Assembly (NCBI GenBank): GCA_934045075.1
Contig: OW203722.1
Location: 8,835,303 to 8,899,302 of the forward strand
From: Yponomeuta sedellus
Taxonomy: Eukaryota; Arthropoda; Insecta; Lepidoptera; Yponomeutidae
Direction: 5' to 3'
DNA: 64,000 nt
The notes beneath the pieces are model-generated. The model searched no databases, was not told the DNA's origin, and saw nothing but the letters and a program-made list of their open reading frames with translations. Position 1 is the first letter of the stretch. Each line of letters starts with the position of its first letter. The position numbers were made by a program, and so were the translations under genes. Below, piece after piece: positions 19,694-30,391 of the stretch.

Positions 19694-19828
19694 ATAGATA
19701 GATAGATAGATAGAGATAGAAAACACTTTATTGTACATAAAAATGGAAATTACACAGATATTTCTTAACCTAAGAGTACAAACGGCGGCCTTATCACTAA
19801 AAGTTATCTCTTCCAGACAACCTTTGGA
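19694..19828 (-). mobile_element. Bm1/BMC1-like 3' tail, recent subfamily
   Basis: tagatagatagatagagat, then acactttattgtacataaaa, attacacagatatttcttaa and ggcggccttatcactaaaag. Almost identical to 36375-36505, so both derive from a recently active source. Confidence 0.7.
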
Positions 19829-19916
19829 TGGACTGGACTAATATAATCTTGTTTAATCTTGATAAATTTAATCTTGAATGGTGAGCATTATGATTGATTA
19901 GTTGATTGAAGATGTT

Positions 19917-19975
19917 TCGATATCAACCGTTGTATGTCTACACTGCTGGGGCCCGGATCTCTATTCCATAAAAAG
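19917..19975 (-). mobile_element. 5S-like SINE 3' fragment
   Basis: cgatatcaaccgttgtatgt and actgctggggcccggatctc are the reverse of the family's 3' end. Confidence 0.6.
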
Positions 19976-20054
19976 ATATAGATTCGGTACTAATCTAATA
20001 ATTGATTACGATTTTTTGTAGATTTAAGAAACATTTCCCTTGAGCGTGAAAAGG

Positions 20055-20205
20055 TTAAATGAATCCAAAGTAATACTAATAGTTGAGGAATAATTTCAAG
20101 ACAGTTAAAATAATCTAATGATCAAGTGACTAAAGCGCCCATTGAATTTACTACGGTTTACTGAATTTTCCACGGAATTCATTTAGAATTTGCTGCTCTG
20201 GGGAG
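20055..20205 (+). repeat. Dispersed repeat, inverted partner at 27083-27222
   Basis: aatgaatccaaag, aatactaatagttgaggaat, tgaatttactacggttta and cattta segments align along the whole length with the reverse complement of 27083-27222. No ORF, TIR or tail. Outside these bounds the two loci do not match. Confidence 0.6.
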
Positions 20206-20209
20206 CATC

Positions 20210-20312
20210 GATATCAACCCTAGTTTGTCCCCACTGCTGGGGCCCGGGTCTCTTCCTCCATCGCAGAAAGGTTAGGCCATACTCCACCACGGGGGCCAAG
20301 ACCGGGTTAGTG
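20210..20312 (-). mobile_element. 5S-like SINE 3' fragment
   Basis: tcgatatcaaccctagtttg, ccccactgctggggcccggg and ccatactccaccacgggggc; truncated after ccgggttag. Confidence 0.65.
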
Positions 20313-20319
20313 AAGATGT

Positions 20320-21149
20320 TTATTTAATAAAAATACAGAAGTTATTTCTGTCAAACTGCATATAACTGTCAGCTGATACTCTTGCTTGGTATTCATCTTG
20401 GCATATCAAGGTGACACAACATTTAACCGGTTTTTCATTAGATTTCAACAGCGCCGATAGCTAAATTCTGGTGACCGGTTTACTAAAAACCCGGTTTTAG
20501 TCAGGGCGCCTACCCCAACTTCTTATCATTCCTAGAACTTTTGTGATTTATGTCTGATTTTAGTTCCGTAAAAAGATTTATCATCTTGATTATATGTACC
20601 CCAAACTTATCTGATAATTATAATGACATCTAAATAGGGCACTGAATGAAATCCAGCGCTTATAATATGAACCTCAATTGATTGGACTGAGTAAAAGGTC
20701 TTTTGTGGCCACTTTGACACAACACAGGATGTAGTTACGCTCTGAATTTGCCCGGCCTGGTCTTGTATTTATGTGAATAGTGTTTCTTTTCCTTATTTGT
20801 AAAATAACTATGGCTTGTTATATGCCTTTTGTTTTAGGCGAGGTGTTAATTTGCTACAGTAAAATGTCTTTCCTTCTTTCTCTATCTAAGTTAAGAGAAA
20901 AATCCAAAAAACGGCGGTTCTACTACTCAATACGAACAAATATTACTATGAGGAAAACCTGGATATTGCAAGACAAATATCAACTGTTTCATATTGAAAT
21001 TTCTTTCGTCATGCTGCGGCATTAAAGGGTAAGGAATATATAATAATTTTCACCATTTTGAAAGCTTTCTTTAGACAAAGAAAATGGTTCAACTTAGACA
21101 AAGAAAATTGTGCCTCACGCCATGTTTCCCTAGAAACTTATTTTTACGT
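20320..21149. other. Unassigned stretch
   Basis: Includes a frame at 20780-21025 with a hydrophobic, then basic pattern but no motif; probably chance. No repeat recognised. Confidence 0.3.
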
Positions 21150-21290
21150 GTAGTATTATGTAGGTTCCACTGAAAAGCGCAGGCATTTTCTCTGAGAGAG
21201 TTGATCTTGATTACTAACCATGCCCACCGCTGTCAATTTCAAGCGCTGAGGTATGGGAACACATATCGATGTTTTCTGACTACTGAAATT
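21150..21290 (-). mobile_element. SINE family A fragment, decayed
   Basis: ttctctgagagag, accatgcccaccgctgtcaa and tttcaagcgctgaggtatg are family A body segments. Confidence 0.45.
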
Positions 21291-21318
21291 TAAATATGTA
21301 TTTATTCAAATATATACT

Positions 21319-21534
21319 GTGAATGTGAGTGGAAAGGCTGGTAAGGGACATCCCAGGTGGACTTACATCGACCAAATAGGGGATGTATTAGCAAAGGGGA
21401 AGATAAAAAGTACCCGGAAACGACGTGTGTGCATGCAACGACTTATGAACTTTGATGAAGCGAAGGTTATCTGTCAGGATCGTGGCAAGTGGCAGTTCCT
21501 GGTCTCTGCCTACCCCTCTGGGATACAGGCGTGA
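21319..21534 (+). pseudogene. LINE ORF C-terminal fragment (…S-A-Y-P-S-G type)
   Basis: The open frame reads G-K-G-H-P-R-W-T-Y-I-D-Q-I-G-D-V, then M-N-F-D-E-A-K-V-I-C-Q-D-R-G-K-W and F-L-V-S-A-Y-P-S-G-I-Q-A before a TGA. The G-P-R-W start and D-R-G-K-W near the end are the typical layout of LINE ORF C-termini. Shorter relics of the same family occur at 24010, 31737, 37805 and 45950, all on the minus strand. It is 5'-truncated, with the natural stop present. Clade not determined. Confidence 0.65.
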
Positions 21535-21539
21535 GGTTA

Positions 21540-22479
21540 TGTATATATAACACACATTATGTGGTATGTTATTTAAATATTTATTTTTACTATCTGCGTT
21601 TGTGTGTTGGATTGTGCGAGCGAAACGAATAATTCGTGCAAAGTCGATATTTCCTCAAATAATATTATTACAGCGGTTTATCCGTTTGTAAAGTTAATAC
21701 ACGTTGGTGAACCTACGGGATATGTTTTCATAGCACACCTTTTTTCCGTAGGTAACCGCATTTTCATTTTAGCAATCAGAATAGGGTTGGCTATTACGAA
21801 TTAGTATTCAGCGCAGGTACCGCTGCGTCCACCAGTGTCTGGACTCCACTGACCGCCGATTATATTAATCCTACGTGCATTCTGTACGGGGCTTTCATTT
21901 CGTGCCCAAATCACCCTGCTACAAAATACATAGAGCTGAAAGACTTAAAAGGAAGAAGTCAAAAACGAACGTCGATATTAATAAAATGCTCAACTTACAT
22001 CATTTTCCAAACTGCTAGTATAACGCTATATTAACTTGTGCGGTATTTTTCGATAATATCAATTATGTTGTATGTTTAGTAAGCCAATCACCAACATAAC
22101 CCTTTTGGGCAAATTGTTAGTACCAAAATAAATCACTAGATGGCGCTGCACGCTTGTTGTATCGTCGTATGGTTGTGATTAACCCAATAATATAAGTAAT
22201 AAGTATTTTTGTATGAGATTTTCGTCTTTTAGTTTCAAGGAATAAATACCTTAAAATAAACAGTGTTTCAGTAGTAAAACAGTGAACACTGCTAATGCAG
22301 TGTAATTTAGTTTATTGGCAAGCAACAATAAAGGGATGTACAATAAAGGTTCTATCCGTGTCTATCTCTATAAACGCACACAAGTAAACAACCAACAGTA
22401 TAGATAGTACTGTCTGAATCTGAAGCGTAGAGTGGGCTTACAAGCTGCTTAAGACGAGGTACTTAATGCGCTTTGGGGT
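21540..22479. other. Unassigned stretch
   Basis: No domain-bearing frame. 22130-22150 has tagatggcgctgcacgc. Otherwise nothing. Confidence 0.35.
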
Positions 22480-22646
22480 GCTAACTAGCGCCACCAATGG
22501 AATAAAAATCATAACTTGTTTATATAATTAGTTTATTTTTTCAAAAACTAAACATATAAAATCATAATTCTTAACCACTATGACAACTATTTTTAGAACC
22601 CACACTCTAGATAGAATCTAGGATTAACAACCGCGGGCTTTAATCG

Positions 22647-22670
22647 ACTTCCGCCAAAAACGGCGGAAGT
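22647..22670. repeat. Hairpin inside the MITE
   Basis: acttccgcc and ggcggaagt separated by six bases; perfect 9 bp arms near the element centre. Confidence 0.7.
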
Positions 22671-22721
22671 TAATATAATAATTAATATAACGTTCTAGGG
22701 TGTATGTTCTAAAATAATTAT

Positions 22722-23033
22722 AATATTTTTAATGCACTAACCGGTGCTAAGGACAAATTTAAAAACCTATTTAGAGGCTAAAAATTCCACCCATGCCGGG
22801 ATTCAACCCGCGACCTCTGGCTATCCGTGCCAGCGCTCTTTCCAACTGAGCTAATGGGCGACTCACCGGCATCAGTGAAATTTCGAACCTCTTTACAATA
22901 TTCTCTGTATTACGTACAGGCAGCGACATCTGGCTGAAGTAATTTGCATCACTTGCAGCCCCGAGTACCTACTACCGCGGGTTCGAATCCCGGCATGGGT
23001 GGAATTTTTAGTCTCTAAATAGGTTTTTAAATT
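22722..23033 (-). mobile_element. FB-tRNA element 4, long-loop hairpin containing a full unit
   Basis: TSD ttctaaaataattat (22707-22721) and ttctaatatagttat (23034-23048), 13 of 15 identical. A complete minus-strand unit (tail, arm, tRNA-like sequence with tccaactgagctaatgggcg, upstream region with tgtattacgtacaggcagcg) is followed at 22976-23033 by an inverted copy of the arm (cgcgggttcgaatcccggca, then ctctaaataggtttttaa). The arms are about 58 bases; the loop of about 160 bases is the rest of the unit. Confidence 0.8.
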
Positions 23034-23129
23034 TTCTAATATAGTTATCACAGATTTTTTGAAAAATACTTATTAAAAACAAGTTATGATATTTATTCCA
23101 TTGGTGGCGCTAGTGAGCGTACCAACCCG

Positions 23130-23734
23130 TCTACTCGTAGCTTGCGGTGAAAATTGTTCTTTTGTTAAGAACATCACCTTTAGCATCATAGCGGCCAATG
23201 TGTCAGACGGTTTACACGATAAGCATTTAACGCGCGTCTTGATAACGCGTATTTGCTACTACCTGTGTGCTTAGTGCGAGTTTTTTAACTACTCGATCGC
23301 GTTAACGTAAACTCATATTTTTATGGCATCGAGGAAGCGCCACCTAGCGACAAGTATGGAAATTAAAATTGCTGAGTGCGAGTCGTAATGGTTTACGTTG
23401 AGAAGTGAACACGTTTACCAGCCAAAACACGAATAAACGCGAGTGCGAGTTGGACTGTGACAGCGTTTTGCCAGTTCGAACGGTTAACTTACTCATACTC
23501 ACTACTCAATGCTCGATTAACGCGGTAGTAAAGTTATTCAATTGGATATGTCAAACTCGCACTAAGCACTCTGCATTTTATTCACAGTAGAGAGGGCAGA
23601 GAGGTTTGCCACTTGCCATGATCCCGATCCGATAAACCACTTTTATTTATTTATTTCTTTCTTTCTTCACAAAATATATGTTTTAGGATACAGTAAGTGC
23701 CTGAACACTTCACTAAGCAAGCTGAAGTGATTTA
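23130..23734. other. Unassigned, CG-containing stretch
   Basis: gcgagtgcgagttgg, ctcgcactaagcactctg and gtgcgagtcg recur loosely, giving short direct and inverted motifs; no clear element boundaries. Confidence 0.3.
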
Positions 23735-23945
23735 TAACATAACATTTTACATACTGACACATACATTGCTTCTGGCCCCACACTAGGATACCCTGTGTCG
23801 TGGTAACCAGAAGCAACGACATCACAAACATGTAAACATCCAAGACCTGAACTTTTTTTTTTTTGTTTCCAGCCGGGATTCGAAACCGGAACCTCTTGCA
23901 TAGTAGGCAGACGCGCTACCGCTACGCCAAAGAGGTCGTCATTAG
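23735..23945 (-). mobile_element. tRNA-headed SINE, family B
   Basis: cacatacattgcttctggcc, cacactaggataccctgtgt, then tRNA head at the right (ccgggattcgaaaccggaac, ctaccgctacgccaaagag on the plus strand). The B box (ggtttcgaatcc in reverse) is slightly damaged. Confidence 0.7.
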
Positions 23946-24009
23946 CCACAGATTATATTATAGATTGCTGTGCAGGTAAGAAGAGGCACCATCAACATTT
24001 ATTATTGAA

Positions 24010-24180
24010 AGGTACCCGAACTCGGCATGCATGCATACAACGGCATGGCTTTTATTTTACCCTTCGCTAATACATTCCATGGCTCTTAGCTAAGGCCGCT
24101 AATTGTACTGTAATTTTGTAATTATTTTATGTTTTTGTTCCTGGTGTACGATGAATGATATTTTTATCTTATCCTATCCC
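24010..24180. mobile_element. LINE (S-A-Y-P-S-G type) relic followed by a Bm1-like tail
   Basis: 24010-24070 (ggtacccgaactcggcatgc, reverse orientation) matches the LINE at 21319. 24085-24180 (ctaaggccgctaattgtact, then ggtgtacgatgaatgatatt) is a plus-strand Bm1-like tail. Confidence 0.45.
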
Positions 24181-24892
24181 ATATTTGGTCAAAGTATGGC
24201 CGCTAGGGACGTCTTTTACAGGTCCTTCAGCCACATTCGCTGGAAATTTTATAAACTCCAATAAATAATAGTTTTCGTCTTTATCTACCGATACGATCTA
24301 AAAATGGGAGTTAGGTACAAGACAATTATCAACTCAACTGACACAGTTTTACACAGTTTGACACATATACTGTTAAGTAGCTCTTAATAGTAATTTCATC
24401 CAAATAGGGCAGTAAATTTGCAAATTCGTGCAATAGAAGACATGCGAAATTCAAAAATCGTCTTCGTAGGATAGCTGTACCTAATTCATACATTTCCTGC
24501 AACTTTCTCATACATCATTTTTGTTTAATGAGAAAACTTGGGTGAGATGAATCCATCAGTGAGTATACCGGAGCAAGTTAATTGAATGTTCTGATTACCA
24601 GAAATCGAGAGCCATCCCTTCTGTCAACCCTTTGTAGTATTTATTTTGTGGCAGTTCGCTTCATTTAGGTGCACCGACGGACATGTTTTTTGATAACAGG
24701 TCTCTGTTTGAACCCTTCATTCTGTTTGTGTGACCAATTAGTTTTTGGCTTAACAATTATATATAGTTAACGTTATGGGTTAGAGTTTTGTTTGTCTAGC
24801 ATATAAGTCATATAATGGGACATTGCTACTTATTTACAAAAGTTCATTGAGAAAATTCAGTAAATCCTGAGTCACTGTGAATATAGTATACA

Positions 24893-25042
24893 AGGGCCAG
24901 TTTCTAAATTGAGAATTTCGCTAAGAAATTAGTTCATTGTAGTGCTGTCTCTTCAAATTTCTCAGAAAAGAGCGTACAAGAACGTTACAGAACGTTACTT
25001 AACTATTTACTTAGTGAAATTCTCAACTCGAAACCGGCCGCT
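24893..25042. mobile_element. MITE, 150 bp, ~37 bp TIRs
   Basis: gggccagtttctaaattgag, then aatttcgctaag at the left, mirrored by cttagtgaaattctcaactc and gaaaccggcc at the right. The middle has tttctcagaaaagagcgt. Relic copy at 3087-3225. TSD unclear; class II by structure. Confidence 0.7.
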
Positions 25043-25060
25043 AATCTACCATAGCTTATA

Positions 25061-25255
25061 TTAAGGGCCTGTTTCACAATCTGCAAATAAAGTTCCGGAT
25101 AAGCTATCCGCAACCAGGGCTGCCGTTTGTTCTAAATTTGAACCCATAAACAAACACACGCAATATAGGAATACTTATTTAAATTTATAACAAACGGCAG
25201 CCTTGGTTGCGGATAGGTTATCCGGAACTTTATTTGCAGATTGTGAAACAGACCC
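25061..25255. mobile_element. MITE, 195 bp, ~75 bp TIRs
   Basis: agggcctgtttcacaatctg, caaataaagttccggataag and ctatccgcaaccagggctgc at the left are mirrored nearly base for base at the right, ending gattgtgaaacagaccct. Likely a PIF/Harbinger- or related-type MITE, but the TSD is not readable. It starts only 19 bases after the previous MITE. Confidence 0.78.
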
Positions 25256-26335
25256 TATGTCTTACTTCATCCTAATAAAAGCGCACTAACTATTCTTAAC
25301 TGAAAAAACAAGTTTAGCATTATTTGTTCTAGATATCGTAACTTTCAATCTGCGTTTAATTATAATATTAATTTTATAATAATATTAAACTTACCTGAAA
25401 CGCGGTTCAAAAAATGTGTCAAGTACACTTTTTGCCACAAAGGCTAGTATAACATATAGGATTATTCAGATGTCAATGATGTCTGGAATTAAAGCCAGTA
25501 CAATGCATGAGTTCTATGTTTTAAAATAGTTATGTAAACTCTGTTGATTAAGGATTTTGAAAAGACTAAGTTTGGAGTGATTTGTCTATTTTTTCTAAAG
25601 ATTATCTAGATTTTAAAATGGACACCTAGTTTGAATTCTAAGGTTCATTAAGCCGCAGTTTCTGTGCTACTTTGAATAAAATCTTTCCATTTCATTAATA
25701 ATGTTATAAACGAAATCTCGTCTAAGCGGCATTGTAGAAAACAAACTTTTGTATTCAAAAACAGTAAGAGATAAACTAGACGAACAGGTGAAGGTGGAGT
25801 TCATTCAAAAGTTTGCTTATCTGTAGCAGAGTTGTTTTGCGAATGTACGATCGCATCGCGGAGTTATGAAAGCGGGCGAAACATTGCTTCACCGAACTTT
25901 CAATTTGAATTCCACTGAATGGAATTTGCGTTGCGAAAAAACCTAACAAGTAATCCGTTAGCTATTCACAGAGTTTCCATTTATTAGCGTTGCAGAGTTC
26001 ACGAATAACTAACCTCGAGTTTTTTTGCACGTTGATAGAGTCGCAAAAAGAGAACCTAATTTTAGGACTTACTCCGCGTAGGTTTCTGGCCAGACGTCGT
26101 TGATCTTTCGCTCCGCCTGTTCTTCCTGGCTGGCGCCTGTGAGTTCTGCAGCTAAGAGGTCTTGGAAGGCTGGTTATTATGTTCGATGGAAGTCGAGAGT
26201 GGCGTCGGAGCCTGTGTGTATAAATAGGCAATCTGGATTGCGCGCACGTCTAGGTAGTAACGAGGCGTCGCAACTGTTCGGCTGCCACTGCCGTCGATCG
26301 ATTTGTAGGAGACAGCTGCAGAAGAACGGGGTGTT
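25256..26335. other. Unassigned; GC-richer from 26080
   Basis: 25256-26080 is AT-rich without features. 26080-26330 is GC-richer with short frames on both strands and leads into the SINE family C head. It may belong to the source element of that SINE copy or to an unrelated repeat. Confidence 0.3.
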
Positions 26336-26606
26336 ATGTCTGACGGCCTCGTTGGCGACGTCTGTAATATAGAAGGTCTCGGGTTCGATCCCCGGCCGGT
26401 TCAAGCTAGGAAAAGAACTTTTTTAGTTAGTCTCGGGTCTTGGATGTTATCTATGTATTTATAGATAACATCCAAGACCCAATTTATCATTGTGTTAAAT
26501 CCATCGTCGAGTTAGCACCTGTAACACAAGTCGTTTAGTTATACTTAGTATAGGTCTAACGAGATCTGTGTAATATGTCCATGAATATTTATTTATTATT
26601 TATTTA
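26336..26606 (+). mobile_element. tRNA-headed SINE, family C
   Basis: Head with B box gggttcgatccccggccggt at 26379-26398; the A-box side is decayed (gacggcctcgttggcgacgt). The tail tctgtgtaatatgtccatga, then atatttatttatt is that of common lepidopteran SINEs. A perfect hairpin sits just after the head. Confidence 0.65.
26436..26481. repeat. Perfect hairpin in SINE family C
   Basis: gggtcttggatgttatct, a 10-base loop, then agataacatccaagaccc: 18 bp arms without mismatch. Confidence 0.85.
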
Positions 26607-26689
26607 TGTAAATTAAATTTAAATTCAATTACAATGGTTAAGGATGGTAATGAAATTTTATTTAGAGTTGATAGGTATTTAACATCGCA

Positions 26690-26855
26690 ACATTTAAAAT
26701 AACATTTACATACAGGCACATACGTTGCTTCTGGTCCCACACTAGGGTACCCTGTGTCATTGGCACCAGAAACAGCGACATCACAAACATGTAAACATCC
26801 AAGACCTGGAGTTTTTTTGTCCCCAGCCGAGGCTCGAACCCGGGACCTCTTGCAT
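26690..26855 (-). mobile_element. SINE family B, head truncated
   Basis: cacatacgttgcttctggtc, cacactagggtaccctgtgt and ccgaggctcgaacccgggac. The sequence leaves the family after cttgcatgg, so the tRNA head lacks its 5' part. Confidence 0.65.
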
Positions 26856-27082
26856 GGTATTATAATCGAATTATATTTTTATTCACTATGTTCATTCTGC
26901 TTAATTAATCGTACTATTTAATGATTATATTTTTTTAGTCTAGGTACTAAGTTGCTATAGCGTTTACCGGTAAAATTACACCGTACTATAAAGGTCAAAA
27001 TGTAATACATTTCATAACTGCAATTTAAGGCACTAAATGATTTAATTAAATTGAATTGAAAAGCTTGGTGTATGTTACCTAA

Positions 27083-27222
27083 GGCAGCGATTTCTAAATG
27101 TATTCCGCGGAAAATGCATTGAACCGTAGTAAATTCAATGGATGCATTTGTCACTTAATCATTAGAATATTTTGTCTGTTGAATTATTCCTCAGCTATTA
27201 GTATTGCTTTGGATTCATTTAA
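27083..27222 (-). repeat. Dispersed repeat, partner of 20055-20205
   Basis: aaatgtattccgcggaaaat, gaaccgtagtaaattcaatg and attattcctcagctattagt are the reverse complement of the other copy with scattered differences. Confidence 0.6.
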
Positions 27223-28064
27223 TTGAATAGTGGCGTTACCTTCAGGAGCTTGTACCTTGAAGTGAAGTGAAGTCAAATATTGGATTCCGTAAAACAAAAG
27301 AGGTTTTTTTAGTGTTCCATAGCCTTTAAAGTTTAGGATCCACCGACCTAGGTAGGACATGTCCTTTGATACGAGAGGTAGTGACTTCTTCAATAGTGGG
27401 TCACGACCTTAGATCATCTGACGTCACGACTGAAAAAAAGAACGTGTTAGTCAAAGAAGCAAATCCTTGTAAGTCTCAGATACATCGGAGAATGGACGAA
27501 TGTAACCGGCGTTTAAGATGTATTACGCTTAGCAAGAAAAATATAAATGAAACCGATGGGCACGTTAATAAAAAAGAAGAATATTATGGACTAGACTAGA
27601 ATGGAATTTGCCGTATTCAAATGCAAGACTTGCCATCGTTTTGTCTCACATGTTGGCGTGTTTTATTGCACGAAGCTTAATTATTGCTTGATATGTTCTA
27701 GGAAGAGCATCTGTCCGAAACAAATTATTTGACAATTTTGAATATATGTTTAGTTTTCGGACGAAAGTTTAATATACTCGAATATTATACACAGGCAATA
27801 TCGATGGTGTTAAGCAAAGTATGGTGCCCCACTTTTATGTTTAAAATAAATATGTTTATTTATAAATCCGTGTTTATTCAACCATATTTTCAAAAGACAA
27901 TTAATATTCTAGACAAAACCAAAACAGGAACTAAATTTAAAACTGACAGGTAAAAAGACAATATGTACAAAAAGGCAAAATAAACAATAAAAAGGTCTGT
28001 CGCCAACAGATGGTATTGGATAAATAAAAAATTGTGCTCGTTATTATATTTTCAACCTAATCCA

Positions 28065-28205
28065 AATCAGCTCGTCGTCGTCCATATCCAACAACAGGTC
28101 GTTTTCAAGGCACACCTCTTATTTCTATTCTTGGCCATATTCATCCAGCTGACATTAGCGTTGTGCTTTAAGTCTGTCCAACGAGTTGGCGAGTACCGTA
28201 GTCGT
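28065..28205 (-). pseudogene. RTE-type LINE C-terminal relic
   Basis: The minus strand reads S-P-T-R-W-T-D-L-K, then W-M-N-M-A-K-N-R-N-K-R and a decayed W-I-W-T end. The same layout as R-W-T-D-D-L … W-M … A-Q-D-R of RTE, with many changes. Confidence 0.5.
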
Positions 28206-28964
28206 AATTTACCATATTTAAATAATTTGATGGTCACCTATTAACATTGTATTGTATTCCATAATGTAATGCCAATGTCTCAAATTGTCGTTGACAGGAA
28301 ACTTTTTTTTAATACTGGCCACACTGCGACCACAGTGTGTGAAAAACTTAACTGAGCAAAGAGGCAATAAAATAAAATACCACGTCAAACATATCTCCCG
28401 CTTATTTTTATAAATATCCAAGAAGAACCTGCGAAATAACAAACGAAAGTGTTTTCCTGTTTTGTGACACGTGGCGACCGTGACAGGACACTTTTTTTTT
28501 TATAATATTCAATGAATTGCATGCAAATCTGCAAAAACTAACGTTCAACTTACTTAATTGTGACTTTTTACGTTTGGAAAATCAAAGGTTATATTTTTAT
28601 TATTGCAATGTAGGTATTACTTGTCCACAAAGTACTGATTTGCCTTTCTGTCTCTTCATTCTGTTAGTTTGTGATCCATCACCTCTATCGCGTTGATAGA
28701 ATTCAGCGCTAGAAGAAGTCTGATATAACGTGTAGGCACTGGCTGCCGAATAAAGAAGTAGAAATAAAATAACTAGCAGGGCAATAAAGTGTTAGTCGTT
28801 TGTAGTCCAAGTTAAAAAAAAACACAGCCAAACAATTTTTCCATCAGCGAATACACAGCGAGCCCCGCACTATGTACCAAATCATCAACTGTCCATTGAA
28901 ACCAATTAACAAGTTTGTTTTCATTGTAAGTGTAGGTACTTTGTTTTTCTTATTTTCAATAGAA

Positions 28965-29055
28965 GGTTGACTGGAAGAGATTTCTAATGAAATAAGCTCG
29001 CCATGTACATTATTTGTCAATTTTCTAAATTTTTATGCGTGCAATAAAGTATAAA
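28965..29055 (+). mobile_element. Bm1/BMC1-like tail
   Basis: agaaggttgactggaagaga, aataagctcgccatgtacat and gcgtgcaataaagtataaag give the classical order of a Bm1-type 3' end. Confidence 0.6.
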
Positions 29056-29059
29056 GTAG

Positions 29060-30391
29060 GCATAAAAACTAAATAATGAGCAGTGCCTATTTCGAACAAT
29101 AACCACAAAAATTATGATAAACCTATACAAACGATAATACACAGATAACTAAATAAATAAATAGACATAATAATTATACGTACATAAACATTGAAGATAA
29201 TAACTAATCACGATTACTTATTTATCAGCAATTAATAAAAGAATTGGTGATCAATTACTGCCTATTCTGCACATCGAGATAGTACTTGGTGACATTCCTT
29301 TTGAAAATCTCTAATGTTGAGGTCTGACTAGTGTCTAACTAGACAACAGCCTAGAAGATGAGCATTATCTAAAGGCAGTTTCAGCCTGACATTATCACGT
29401 TCCTCTCCAAGCAGATCTGCCAGCACAATTCTTAATTCCCACTATTAGTCTCAAGACGTCCCACTCTCGACTCAGACAGACGCCGTATCGAGCTAGCAGC
29501 AGACTGATAGCTCTCATATCAATTACCTTCATTAGACTTACCCGGGCGTAGGCAAGTGAAAGCGACAGAAGTTTAACGCCGTGGATTCTTCTTTTGCTCC
29601 TTCTATTTTTACAGCGTAGATAGAGCGACCGCACTTCAACTTTACATACATGCACTCTAATCAGTTAGGGTCTACTTAGCAATAAAAAAAAAATTGAGTT
29701 GATGCTGTCCAGCGAGAGTTATGGTGAGTCATGCCTACTTACGTGTTCAACAAATTTTTAAGATAAAACAAACGTAAGCAAGCACTAAATAACGTTTTAG
29801 TAGCAAGATTACCCTCATTTGAGGCTTCGCCGCAGTCGGGTATAAAGAAAATATTTGTTTCACTTCATTCTTATGTCATTCATTGTACTTTTCTCCTGAT
29901 TTTCGAAATAGAAAAAAATGAGTGCGTCCTCTGTCCAATTCTACCTCGTGATTACAGTTGCCCTGTGCGGCACGTGGGCAAGAGTACCTTCATCAGTTTA
30001 ATTGCCGCAAACTGTTTGCTAAGTCGTTGCAGAAAACGTTTGGTTATACGAGTCGACATTCGAGTTTGTGGTCGAAAGGTTTCGGATATTTCCGGCTCAC
30101 TCAGTCAAAAAGTGGTCTGAGCACGGTGTCTTCAATTTTCTTTTGGGTTCGCTTGGTTTCCTGTACGATTTGGGCCAATAATTTGAAACTGTACCTCAAA
30201 TCATACTGTACAGGGGTGAATTTCCCGGAACTAAAAATTGCGTGGCACCAATGAAATTGGTAATAAAAAAGAAAGTGTTAATGTTCTAACATTTTTTACG
30301 GTTAGATGATGTGGTAATCTATGTATAGCAATAAACATTTTGTTAATAAGAATAATGGATACTCCAAAAAAAAATATTAAATCCCGAAATC
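29060..30391. other. Unassigned stretch
   Basis: 29815-29860 has gaggcttcgccgcagtcggg, which recurs in altered form at 36782 (gggctccgccgcagtcaggt) and 62900, always near retroelement tails. A frame at 29958-30254 shows no motif. Confidence 0.35.

Larger units (their letters stand above)
22480..23118. mobile_element. MITE with ~65 bp terminal inverted repeats, split by an FB-tRNA element
   Basis: Left end ctagcgccaccaatggaata and following tcataacttgtt are mirrored at the right by aacaagttatgat and tattccattggtggcgctag. Without the 312 bp insert and one TSD copy the element is about 310 bp. Its middle also has near-inverted acccacactctag / ctagggtgt. Superfamily unknown; TSD not resolved. 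Confidence 0.7.
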
